Part shown: piece by piece, positions 55,861 to 64,000 of the stretch
How the letters are laid out: every line of letters begins with the position of its first letter
Position numbering within the stretch: the stretch's first letter is position 1
Origin: G965216255 sp965216255
GTDB lineage: Bacteria > Bacteroidota > Rhodothermia > Rhodothermales > Bin80
Assembly (NCBI GenBank): GCA_965216255.1
Contig: OZ244148.1
Coordinates: 4,464,001 to 4,528,000 of the forward strand
Length of the DNA stretch: 64,000 bases
Direction of reading: 5' to 3'
Notes under the pieces: model-generated
Told to the model about the DNA's origin: nothing
Databases searched by the model: none
Seen by the model: the letters and a program-made list of their open reading frames with translations, nothing else
Position numbers and translations under genes: made by a program

Positions 55861-58800
55861 TGCAGCGGCGCGGCGCGGACATTCGTCTCTCGGCATCCGA
55901 CCTGATGCGCTTCACGGAATGCCGGCATGCAACCTGGCGAGAGTTGGAGCATCTTTCGGGCAGAGGCCCGAAGCCAGTGCCGCCAAGCGCGGATGCGGGC
56001 TTTCATGCGAAAAGGGGCAGGGCCCACGAGGCAGAGTACCTGGCGTCGCTGCGTGCAGCCGGGAGGCAGGTGGTACAGATAAGGGCCTCCAGCTGGCACA
56101 TCGCACTCAAAGAGACGGAGGCAGCGCTCCAAGGCGGCGCCGAAGTGGTGGCTCAGGCCGCCCTCGGAGGTGGCCTGTGGGGGGGGTATGCGGACTTCCT
56201 CGAGCGGGTGGAGGCGGATTCAGGTCTGGGCACTTTTTCGTACGAAGTGGTAGACACGAAGCTTAAGCGCACGCCGGCGCCGGGCCACGTGCTGCAGCTT
56301 GCGCTCTATAGTGATCTCCTTGCGGCGCTACAGGGCCGGATGCCGGAGCGGGCCCATATCCAGCTGGGAACGGGCGAGCGGCATACGCTGGACCTTGCCG
56401 AATATGCCGCGTATGTCCGCATTGCGCGCCGCCGCATGGAGGACTTCGTGGCGGCACCGGCAGAGGTGCGCCCGGTCCCGTGTGCGGCCTGCGATGTGTG
56501 CCGGTGGCGGGAGAATTGCAATGCGAGGTGGGATCGTGAGGACAGTCTTTTTCGTTTGGCGGGCATCCGCCAGAGCCAGGTTCGGAAGCTGGAAGCAGCC
56601 GGCATACATTCGATTGCCGGGCTTGCGGCGCATGAGGAAGCGGTGCCCAAGATGGCGGCGGAATTGTTGCAGAAGCTGCACGCACAGGCCAGGCTGCAGC
56701 ATGCGCGCAAGACGGGTGATCCGGCGTACGAAGTGCGTGCATCCATGCCCGGAAAGGGCTTCGAGCTTCTTCCCCGGCCAGATGGGGGCGACCTTTTCTA
56801 TGACATAGAGGGCTATCCCTACTACCACGAGCGCGGAGTGGACGGCCTGGAGTATCTGCACGGCGTTTGGGACGGCCGCAATTTCAAGGCGTTCTGGGCG
56901 CACGATCGGGACGCGGAGCGTGCGGAGTTGGAGCGGCTTTTCGCGTATTTCTCGCGGCGCATGACCGAGCATCCGCACGCCCACATCTATCATTATGCGC
57001 CCTATGAAATCACGGCGCTGCGCCGGCTGGCAACGCGGCATGGCCACGGAGAGGCGCAGCTCGACGGGTGGCTGCGCGAGCGTCGGTTCGTGGATCTCTA
57101 TGCCGTGGTCCGCGGCGGAGTCATTGCGTCGGAGCCCTCCTACTCGCTGAAGGACATGGAGGCCTTCTATGACCTGGAGCGCACCAGTGAAGTCAAGACG
57201 GCCGGAGGCTCAATCCTCGCTTACGAGCAATACCGAGAAACGGGAGATGAGGATATCCTGTCGGAAATCGAGCAATATAACGAGGTTGACTGCATTTCTA
57301 CGGAGCGCCTGCGCGACTGGCTCCTCGGCATAAGGCCCGAAGGCCTGTGGCCGGAGGGTGGTCAGGCAGAGACGGAGAAGTCGGAGCAGGTACTGGCGGA
57401 ATTCGCTGACATGCACCGAATGCTGAGCGCCTCCGGCCTGGAGGAACGTCGGCGAAAGTTGCTCTTTGATCTGGGCGTTTTTCACTGGCGGGAGGCCAAG
57501 CCCGCGGCATGGGCCGTCTTTGATGCGAGCGGGAAGGAACCGGAAGAGCTCGAAGAGGATCTAAATTGCCTGGCGGGCCTCCAGAAGATTGGGAATGCCG
57601 AGGCCGTCAAGCGTTCGGTCCAGGTCGACTACGCTTTTCCGGCGCAGGGCACGAAGCTGCGGGCGGGCAGCCGCGCAATTGTGGCCACGGAGGAGCGCTT
57701 TACCGGTGTGACCGTCGTGGATCTGAATCGGAAAAAGCGCCGGGTCACGCTCAAAGTGGGCTTGCAAAAGGCGGATGCGCTGCGCCCGTATCTTGACCTA
57801 TTGCCGGACTTTGCCGTTAAAACTGATGTCATTCAGCAGTCGATTCGCCGGGTGATTGCGGACCAGTGCGGTGAGCGGCGATTTAGTGCCGCTGACGATC
57901 TGCTGGCGCTCCGGGCACCCCGGTTCCGGAGCGAAGCGGTACTTCCTGTACGCGGCGATCTGCTGAATGGACTAAAGAAGGCCGTGCAGGCCATGGATGC
58001 CACCGTCCTTCCGGTGCAGGGGCCGCCCGGCACGGGCAAGACGTACGTAGCGGCCCGTGCCATCCTGGCGCTCGTGCGCGGTGGTCACCGCGTCGCCGTT
58101 TCGTCCAACAGCCACGCCGCCATAGGGCATGTCCTGGAGGCGTGTGCGGAAGCGGGCGGCGAAGACCTCTTGATCGCGCACAAGGTAGGCACAAGCGCTG
58201 CCCCGCCGCGCCATCCTGCCATCAACCTCGTGAGTAAGAATAGCGATTCGATGCTGGCCACAGCCAGCATCGTGGGCGGTACCGCCTGGCTCTTTGCTCG
58301 CGAAGAGCAGGAGGGAGCGTTTGACTATCTCTTTGTGGACGAGGCGGGGCAGGTATCGCTGGCCAACCTGGTCGGCATGGCGCCTTGCGCGCGCAACATC
58401 GTCCTGGTGGGCGATCCGCGCCAGCTGCCTCAAGTGATTCAGGGAGCCCATCCGCCGGGAGCGGATCTCTCCTGTCTCGACTGGCTGCTGGGCATAGGAC
58501 AAAACGTGGAATCCGACCGCGGCATGCTGCTTGATATCACGTACCGCATGCATCCGGATCTGTGCGCGTTTATTTCCGGGCAATTCTACGGCGGACTCGT
58601 GAAGCACGACCCGTCGACCGAGAGGCAGGTCATTTGCGCGGCGGAGCTCCCCCGGGCGGGCGCATTCTGGGTGCCCGTCGCCCATGAGGGCCGCACGCAG
58701 CATACCCCCGAGGAGATAGAGGCGATCCGTGCCATGATCGACCGCCTCGTCGCGGGCACATGGACAGAGCGCAGTGGCAGTACGCGGCAACTGACGCCTT

Positions 58801-59126
58801 CCGACATTATCGTTGTGGCCCCGTACAACGTGCAGGTGCTGGCGCTGTCTGAAAGCCTGCCCGACATCCGAGTGGGGACCGTAGACAGGTTCCAAGGGCA
58901 GGAAGCCCCCGTGGCCCTCGTTTCCATGACCGATTCTTCGGTCTCCGAATCATCGCGCGGCCTGGATTTCCTGCTTTCGCGCGAGCGGCTTAACGTGGCT
59001 ATCAGCCGTGGCAAGGCGCTGAGCATGGTGTTTGCTTCCCCTACCCTTCTGCATACGCCGTGTTCTTCCGTGGCGCAGATGCGTCTCGTAAACGCGCTTT
59101 GCGCGCTACCGGAGTACGGTGTCTGA
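55860..59126 (+). CDS. TM0106-type RecB-like nuclease fused to SF1 (DNA2/UPF1-like) helicase
   Basis: 1088 aa. Residues about 1-500: TM0106-like RecB-family nuclease, with PD-(D/E)XK core GGYADFLERV and TFSYEVVDTKLKRT, cysteines CAACDVCRWRENC that could bind an Fe-S cluster, and an RNase H-like segment (DLFYDIEGYPYYHERGV; IYHYAPYEITALRRLATRHG). Residues about 700-1088: helicase with Walker A QGPPGTGKTYVAARAILALV, motif II LFVDEAGQVSLANL, GDPRQLPQV, and motifs V-VI VGTVDRFQGQEAPVALVSMT and RERLNVAISRGKAL. Probably resects or unwinds DNA together with the two preceding gene products. Confidence 0.88.
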   Translation: MQRRGADIRLSASDLMRFTECRHATWRELEHLSGRGPKPVPPSADAGFHAKRGRAHEAEYLASLRAAGRQVVQIRASSWHIALKETEAALQGGAEVVAQAALGGGLWGGYADFLERVEADSGLGTFSYEVVDTKLKRTPAPGHVLQLALYSDLLAALQGRMPERAHIQLGTGERHTLDLAEYAAYVRIARRRMEDFVAAPAEVRPVPCAACDVCRWRENCNARWDREDSLFRLAGIRQSQVRKLEAAGIHSIAGLAAHEEAVPKMAAELLQKLHAQARLQHARKTGDPAYEVRASMPGKGFELLPRPDGGDLFYDIEGYPYYHERGVDGLEYLHGVWDGRNFKAFWAHDRDAERAELERLFAYFSRRMTEHPHAHIYHYAPYEITALRRLATRHGHGEAQLDGWLRERRFVDLYAVVRGGVIASEPSYSLKDMEAFYDLERTSEVKTAGGSILAYEQYRETGDEDILSEIEQYNEVDCISTERLRDWLLGIRPEGLWPEGGQAETEKSEQVLAEFADMHRMLSASGLEERRRKLLFDLGVFHWREAKPAAWAVFDASGKEPEELEEDLNCLAGLQKIGNAEAVKRSVQVDYAFPAQGTKLRAGSRAIVATEERFTGVTVVDLNRKKRRVTLKVGLQKADALRPYLDLLPDFAVKTDVIQQSIRRVIADQCGERRFSAADDLLALRAPRFRSEAVLPVRGDLLNGLKKAVQAMDATVLPVQGPPGTGKTYVAARAILALVRGGHRVAVSSNSHAAIGHVLEACAEAGGEDLLIAHKVGTSAAPPRHPAINLVSKNSDSMLATASIVGGTAWLFAREEQEGAFDYLFVDEAGQVSLANLVGMAPCARNIVLVGDPRQLPQVIQGAHPPGADLSCLDWLLGIGQNVESDRGMLLDITYRMHPDLCAFISGQFYGGLVKHDPSTERQVICAAELPRAGAFWVPVAHEGRTQHTPEEIEAIRAMIDRLVAGTWTERSGSTRQLTPSDIIVVAPYNVQVLALSESLPDIRVGTVDRFQGQEAPVALVSMTDSSVSESSRGLDFLLSRERLNVAISRGKALSMVFASPTLLHTPCSSVAQMRLVNALCALPEYGV

Positions 59127-59149
59127 TAGCGGGCTTCGCAGGCGGCGTG

Positions 59150-59291
59150 CTTAACACCAGAGGCGACCGCTTTATCATATTTCCTGGCTCAAGGACGTGC
59201 TCTCCCGACACATCCGAACAAGCACGTCCGCGAACTGCTGCCGCATCACTGGAAGACGCTACGCGGATCCGCGCCTGCATTGGTGGCATAG
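59150..59291 (+). pseudogene. IS66 tnpC, 3' remnant
   Basis: One frame reads LPTHPNKHVRELLPHHWKTL, ending ALVA and TAG at 59291. It matches IPTHPARRVADLLPHHWQKA at the end of the IS66 TnpC at 27600-27690. A piece resembling the IS66 right end (TGTACTTCACCGGACG, about 60898) lies beyond the IS256 element, so IS256 inserted into this old IS66. Confidence 0.6.
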
Positions 59292-59384
59292 CCGTCAATG
59301 CAGCGCCGCGCTACACAACGGGCCCTTCAGTGACTGCGGCCGAAGTATGAAGCCCGCTCATGATGGCTCGCCGGCGGCTTCAGC

Positions 59385-60798
59385 GAGAAACTGTCATATA
59401 TTGGGTCTGCAGAATGCCGCGGCATGGGATTGGGGAATTAGAATTAGGCGGCTTGTTTGTCTACTTCTACGCTGTACTCGTGTGGGGTTGTTTCCAACAC
59501 ACGGATGAGCAGCTGCGATCCAGTCAGCCTCCGCCAGCGTTTCTGCGCTTCCCGGGTCAGCTTGTAAACCATCATCAGTGTCGCCTCCCGGCTGCCGCAT
59601 CCCTTGGTTTGCCGTGTACGTTCCCCTGCGCTCGCAAACGTGGACTCAATGGGATTCGAAGTCCGAAGGTGAACCCAGTGTTCGGGCGGGAACTGGTAGA
59701 AGCTCAAGAGCTCCTCTTGATCCTTGCGCAGACAGGTGAGCGCCTTCTCGTAGGCGCCTCCGAAGAGATCCTCGAAGGTATCGAGCGCCTTCAGGGCATC
59801 CTTCCTGGACGGTGCCGTATAGATGCCACGGAGCCTCTCTTTCGCAGATCCCTGCAGCTTCCTGGGCAGCTTACCCGGCACGTTGGCTGTCTTGTGCACC
59901 CAGCATCGCTGTTGTAGCGTGGAGGGGTATACTTCATCCAACGCAGCCCAGAAGCCCAGGCCTCCGTCTGCTGTGGCCACCTTAGGCGCAACGTCCAAGC
60001 CTCGTTGTCCAGCAATAGCTCCTTCCAGGACAGCCTGCTTTCCCGCTCTGCGTCCAATAGCCCTACGAGTTCTTTCTTGCCATCGGGTGTAACTCCCATA
60101 ATAACAAGCATACATGGACGCTCGTTTCCCATGCGGATATTGAAGTACAGCCCGTCAGCCCAGAGGTAATCATACCGCTTGTCCGCAGGGTCCCGATTGT
60201 TCCATTACCGGTATTCCTCTAGCCAAGCCCCCTTGAGTCGGCTGATCGACGATGGCGATAGGTTGCCAGCTTGCGGCCCAAGTATGGCCTCCAGGGCCAG
60301 AGGAAAGTCGTTGGTCGAAACTGCCCGCAGGTACAAGGCCGGAATGAGTGCATCAGCCGATCTTCGATCGGCCAACGACGGACTGCGGCGCATGTAGCGC
60401 GGCAGTATGGCGCTGGTGAAGGTATGCCCTACTCGAGGGTCACGGATATGGGGCCGCTGGATCGCTAGCGGGCCCGCACCCGTGAGGATTTCTCTCCCCG
60501 GCTGGTGGCCATTGCGTTTGACGACTCGGTGGCCGTGCTCATTCCGCAGGTGTGCATGGGCCTTCACGTAGTCGTCGGCTTGCCGCTCGAGCGCTGCCTG
60601 AAGCATGCGCCGGGCGGAGCTGCGCACCAGGTCATCCAGGGTGCTGAGTGCCTCCTCACGGGTAAGGAGTGAGTGTACGTTGGATTCTGTTGGATCTGTC
60701 ATACGATGTAGTCTGGATATGCCCGTCTAGGGCGATTGATGGGTACTCCACAAAGATACGCCGCGGCATTCTGCAGACCCAAGATTTGACAGTTTCTC
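59385..60798 (-). mobile_element. IS256 family element with 8-bp target duplication
   Basis: Both ends start GAGAAACTGTCA and share TTGGGTCTGCAGAATGCCGC in inverted orientation. GCTTCAGC flanks the element at 59377-59384 and 60799-60806. Length 1414 bp. The transposase inside is damaged. Confidence 0.93.
59444..60702 (-). pseudogene. IS256 (Mutator) transposase, broken
   Basis: From ATG 60702 the frame reads LTREEALSTLDDLVRSSARR to RLKGAWLEEYR, stops at TAA 60205, and continues in the same frame as KRYDYLWADGLYFNIRMGNE and PDGKKELVGLLDAERESRLS. A frameshift near 60000 leads to the last part (ATADGGLGFWAALDEVYPST; QRCWVHKTANVPGKLP; PPEHWVHLRTSNPIESTFAS). All IS256 DDE regions are recognisable, but one stop and one frameshift separate them. 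Confidence 0.88.
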
Positions 60799-60924
60799 GC
60801 TTCAGCAAGGCAGCGGCCGCTACGCTTCAAAGAATCCGGAGTCTTCCGCATCCACGACTGAGTCATTCGCGTGCGAATACCTTTCCACACAGATCAGATG
60901 TACTTCACCGGACGGATACAGCAC

Positions 60925-61340
60925 AACGACTCCACGTCATTTGCCACCGCCTGTTTGCAGGAGACGCTCCACAGCGAATATTGTCATAAAACGGCGTAGC
61001 CGCACAAGATTGCGTCCCCGCACCAGCATGTGAACCACGCACGCGATTCTCGGCAGTGAAGCCAGAGACTCGCCTTCCTTCAGCGCACGCATGAGGGGAT
61101 CATGTCGTAAATGGTCGGCATCTGTCTAGCGCGACTATCCCTGCTGATGCAGCAGAAAGAACTGCCGCAGCAATTCTTCAGGCGGCGGGTTGTTCGCGCC
61201 GGATCCCGGAAATCGAACAGGCAGGGCGCTCAATGAATCCGGTGAGGGTAAACAGTGTGCGCACCAGGATGGCGCCTGCGTCTGAAGACAGGTCTTCGGT
61301 GTAGGATTTGCTAACATTTGCCGATTTGCTGAAGGGACAG
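60925..61340 (-). pseudogene. IS1380 transposase remnant
   Basis: The minus strand reads, in changing frames, LSSDAGAILVRTLFTLTGFI (compare LTSDAGVLLLRSLFMLTGLT of the 41363 copy) and RNLVRLRRFMTIFAVERLLQ (compare KNLARLSHFVATFAMERLLH). Stops and frame changes are frequent, and the C-terminal two thirds are missing. Confidence 0.6.
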
Positions 61341-61617
61341 GATTGTACAATACAGGGTCTTTCGTCTGCACTGTAATTGAGTGGTGGGCGTCGGGATACA
61401 GAAAACAGAACCCTTGAGCGCAGAATGGTATCCCTTGTAATACCATGATAATCAGATACTTACGAACGATATGTGAAACGATTGGCAGATCCTTGGAATG
61501 TATTTGAAGATTTTCTTGAATAAGAAAGGAGTTTTTAGTATGTTTATGGCGCAATCAGCCCCTGCGTCTATATTGGGTGAGAATTGCGGTACATGTCAAT
61601 AAAACAAGTCACATTTG

Positions 61618-61940
61618 TTTCGGACCCATCAAGGCATTGCTGACGCTTCCGACAGTAAGAGGAAAACAGTGAGGGCGGCAAGCGTTGCACGAACCGTGCC
61701 CGCAGGCAGATAAAGGAGCGCCGCAACGCAGCCCGATCTCTTCGCTGCTCAGCAACACAGATAATCGTCGAAGGCCTATGTGCGCTGCATCCATTCTGGG
61801 GTGGAGACTTTCGGGTTGAACTCGGCGCTTCGGCGCGCCTGGGGTGGAGACGGACCTAAGGGAGCCTGACTGAGGGCCAAATCGGAAACTATGGAACACC
61901 CACCGGACCATACGGGCACCGCGCCACCCCCCGACTCTAC
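61618..61940 (+). ncRNA. group II intron family A, remnant (copy 3)
   Basis: About 320 nt aligning to intron A1 from the RT region IKSWLVMPVV (here IKALLTLPTV) through PISSLLSN, then jumping to the intron end CCCCGACTCTAC. It has the same net 17-nt insertion after AACA as A1, with different bases. Domain V is not intact. It lies 96 bp upstream of the Ig-like gene. Confidence 0.65.
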
Positions 61941-62036
61941 ACTTCGATACATTATTGGTGTAGCGGCGGTGGGGGCATGCGGTAAGCCTGGTCAGGCGAT
62001 TCAGCCTAACCAATCCATCATCTAACCCCATACATC

Positions 62037-64000
62037 ATGCGAACCAACCACCCATCGAACACCAATGGAACCGCAGATCCCCTCCCCCCAGCCGAGGTGG
62101 CTCCCAATGTCAACCACCATCGATCCATGATGAATTCGATTGTTATGGCTCTGCGTGACACGGCCACAGAGTCGACCACTAGGATCCGGCTCAGGTATTG
62201 CGTGCCGATGGTCGCCCTTGTGGCACTCGCTTCTTCGCACGTATTCACACCGGCTACGGCACAGACAATTGAATTGCCGGTGAGTCCAAACTCACTATTC
62301 GAGACGGGCACCAGTGGAGACTCGAAATCAGTCAAGCTGATGGTGGCAGAAGACAACGTCCTCACCTCCGGCGGGAGCAATTCGAGTCACACGAGTGCCA
62401 CCGTGTCACCTGCGACCCTAGCCCTTCTTAGTAATGACGCGTTGCCGGTTCTTCAGACGACCGACGTGGCCGACAAGATAGGGGCAAACGACAAAATGCT
62501 GGAAGCAATTTCGGCACCGCATGGGACACAACATACTATGAAGGTATGGGATAAGAAGGCGGTTGTCTCAACTGTGTCAGAGGTCCAAATGGCGGTGACA
62601 CGTGCACAGCCGGTATGGGTGACGGCAGGGGAGCCGACGGTGACGATAACGGGTCCGGATGGCCCAGTAACCGGGCCCTTCGACGCGACAATCACGTTTT
62701 CGGAACCGGTAATGGGAATCACGCTGGCTGACATCACCGTGGGAAATGGGGACGTGTCGTTCAGACTGGGCTATACGTCGTCAGTATATCCGATTCAGGT
62801 TAGGCCGAGTGCAAGTGGTTTGGTGACAGTAGACGTAGTGGCCGGAGGAGTGAATTCTATTAGTACCGGTGAAGGCAATCTGGCGGCACCGCAGTACTCG
62901 GTACAGGCCAATCTACCTGATCTTATTCCAACCGTGGAAATTGAGGGGCCAGCAGGACCAGTGGAGCGTGATTTTGGAGTTCGTATCAAGTTTTCTGAGC
63001 CGGTCACCGGCTTCGATATAACGGATATCACGGTGGGAAACGGCGCGGCTTCGGATTTTTTTTTCGCGGGAGCGGGCTTTGGAGGAAGCTACACGTACGA
63101 TGCTGACATTACACCTGCGGGGGATGGACCGGTGACGGTAGATGTAGCCGCCTCCGTAGCCGAGGACGCGACGGGCAACTCAAATGAAGCGGCTGATACG
63201 TATACGGTAACGGCGAACAAAGCCGAACTCGAAATGACCATGAACGGTCCATCCAGTGTGTCTGCCCCCAATCGAGTTGCCGGTTTGACATTCGGATTCT
63301 CCAGTACAGTGGACGATTTCGATGGTGCCGATATAGCCGTAACGAACGGAACATTGTCGGCCATAACAGGCCCGCAGATCCTTCTGGGCAAAAGGTTATA
63401 CCGGGCTAGCGTAACGGCCGCGTCCAGCTCCAATAGCTCGGTAACCGTGGATGTGGCAGCGTCAGCCAATTTCAATGTGACTGACCAGGCGAACGATCCC
63501 TATGCCGCGCCGTCTGCAATCAGTATAGAGTTTGCGCTTGCATCTGGTCCGACGGTGACGATAACGGGTCCGGATGGTCCAGTAACCGGGCCCTTCGACG
63601 CGACAATCACGTTTTCGGAGGCAGTCACCGGCTTCGCAGTGGGCGACATCACGGTAGGGAATGGCGTGGCATCGAATTTTCGCGATTCACCGGGCGCAAC
63701 GGAATATCAGGCGACGATAACGCCTGCAACGAGTGGTGAAATAACGGTGGACGTGGCGGCTGACGTCGCGAGTGCCACTAGTACGGGCATCGGCAACGCT
63801 GCGGCGGAGCGCTACACGGTGCAGGCGGAATTAGGCTTGATAGTGCGCATTAGGGTTCCCGGGGACTATTCGAAATTACCTGAAATCGACGTGCGGTTCT
63901 ACTTTTCGAGCACGGTGAAGGGATTCGAGCGTAGTGATATTGAAGTAACGAACGGAACGGTGTTGGGGTTTAATGGACCTTATCCCTTCGGAAGTAACAA
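62037..64000 (+). CDS. secreted Ig-like repeat protein, runs off the window
   Basis: The frame is open from ATG 62037 to the last base (654 codons). A second in-frame ATG at 62127 gives a better-placed signal peptide (YCVPMVALVALASSHVF, then TPATAQTIELP). After a linker, five bacterial Ig-like domains of about 95-100 aa are seen starting near 62634, 62930, 63230, 63549 and 63840. The pattern is TVTITGPDGPVTGPFDATIT, FSEPVTGFDITDITVGNGA and ITPAGDGPVTVDVAA. Such domains occur in large surface adhesins; no C-terminal sorting signal is reached. Codon use is more even and less GC-rich than in the neighbouring operon. Confidence 0.85.
   Translation, partial: MRTNHPSNTNGTADPLPPAEVAPNVNHHRSMMNSIVMALRDTATESTTRIRLRYCVPMVALVALASSHVFTPATAQTIELPVSPNSLFETGTSGDSKSVKLMVAEDNVLTSGGSNSSHTSATVSPATLALLSNDALPVLQTTDVADKIGANDKMLEAISAPHGTQHTMKVWDKKAVVSTVSEVQMAVTRAQPVWVTAGEPTVTITGPDGPVTGPFDATITFSEPVMGITLADITVGNGDVSFRLGYTSSVYPIQVRPSASGLVTVDVVAGGVNSISTGEGNLAAPQYSVQANLPDLIPTVEIEGPAGPVERDFGVRIKFSEPVTGFDITDITVGNGAASDFFFAGAGFGGSYTYDADITPAGDGPVTVDVAASVAEDATGNSNEAADTYTVTANKAELEMTMNGPSSVSAPNRVAGLTFGFSSTVDDFDGADIAVTNGTLSAITGPQILLGKRLYRASVTAASSSNSSVTVDVAASANFNVTDQANDPYAAPSAISIEFALASGPTVTITGPDGPVTGPFDATITFSEAVTGFAVGDITVGNGVASNFRDSPGATEYQATITPATSGEITVDVAADVASATSTGIGNAAAERYTVQAELGLIVRIRVPGDYSKLPEIDVRFYFSSTVKGFERSDIEVTNGTVLGFNGPYPFGSN
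62634..63619 (+). repeat. 71-bp direct repeat inside the Ig-like gene
   Basis: 62634-62704 and 63549-63619 are identical but for one base (GGCCCA against GGTCCA), while the rest of the two Ig domains differs clearly. This points to recent gene conversion or local duplication between repeat domains 1 and 4. Confidence 0.9.

Noticed and set aside
62018..63475. Minus-strand open frames in the Ig-like region
   Set aside because: They are shadows of the plus-strand Ig-like gene, which is open over the whole stretch and has repeat domains and a signal peptide.
1..64000. CRISPR arrays and rRNA genes
   Set aside because: No regularly spaced short repeats with unique spacers and no rRNA sequence were seen. 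The only direct repeats belong to IS elements, introns, the cdd-S8 duplication and the Ig-like gene.

Overview
The window (about 58% GC by eye) looks like a chromosomal segment of a marine-type Rhodothermota/Bacteroidota relative. The reasons are several long secreted proteins ending in T9SS type A sorting domains (YPNPFN/YPNPF motif plus a short beta-rich tail), a choice-of-anchor-B protein, a bacilliredoxin of the YtxJ/BrxC type, a DUF885 lipoprotein and many decayed TPR proteins. This placement is inferred from gene content only.

Layout. 1-7.0 kb: envelope and secreted proteins on the minus strand (partial hexapeptide acyltransferase, TPR protein, FG-GAP/choice-of-anchor-B protein, two decayed tandem TPR genes, DUF885 lipoprotein). 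7.05-8.4 kb: an IS30 element. 8.6-10.8 kb: mutS2. 11.2-16.5 kb: a minus-strand cluster cdd / S8 protease (T9SS) / VWA membrane protein. The cdd-S8 part and the start of the VWA gene are repeated at 28.2-33.2 kb. 16.6-28.2 kb, between the two copies: a nested pile of mobile elements. An old DDE transposase gene (minus) is cut by two IS110/IS1111-group elements and then by an ISNCY-type element. The ISNCY element carries a group II intron and an IS66 element with a perfect 8-bp target duplication. The IS66 tnpC is itself split in frame by another group II intron. 33.9-41.1 kb: a dead S8/T9SS protease gene carrying a TnpB remnant, a tRNA-Leu(UAA), and an intact 1205-aa S8/T9SS protease. 41.3-44.7 kb: a dead IS1380, a truncated IS110 and a tandem IS110-tail/intron repeat. 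44.7-49.8 kb: housekeeping genes (brxC-like, pepF, DAHP synthase, nagB, accD). 50.0-59.1 kb: a tightly overlapping operon of EF-G-like GTPase, SbcD-like nuclease, SbcC-like ATPase and a RecB-like nuclease/SF1 helicase. 59.1-62 kb: IS66, IS256, IS1380 and group II intron remnants. 62.0 kb to the end: a secreted Ig-like repeat protein that runs off the window.

The most unusual content is RNA-based mobility. I count at least four group II intron families (called A, B, C and D here) in nine full or partial copies. They include an intron inside an intron (B in A), two introns back to back (B-C) inside an IS110, and introns inserted at codon boundaries of IS66 and ISNCY transposases so that splicing would restore the reading frame. 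Almost all lack an intact reverse transcriptase, so if they move they must rely on a protein supplied in trans. The IS110 copies carry a conserved 3' non-coding segment that differs mainly in a 5-nt block, as expected for a bridge-RNA guide loop.
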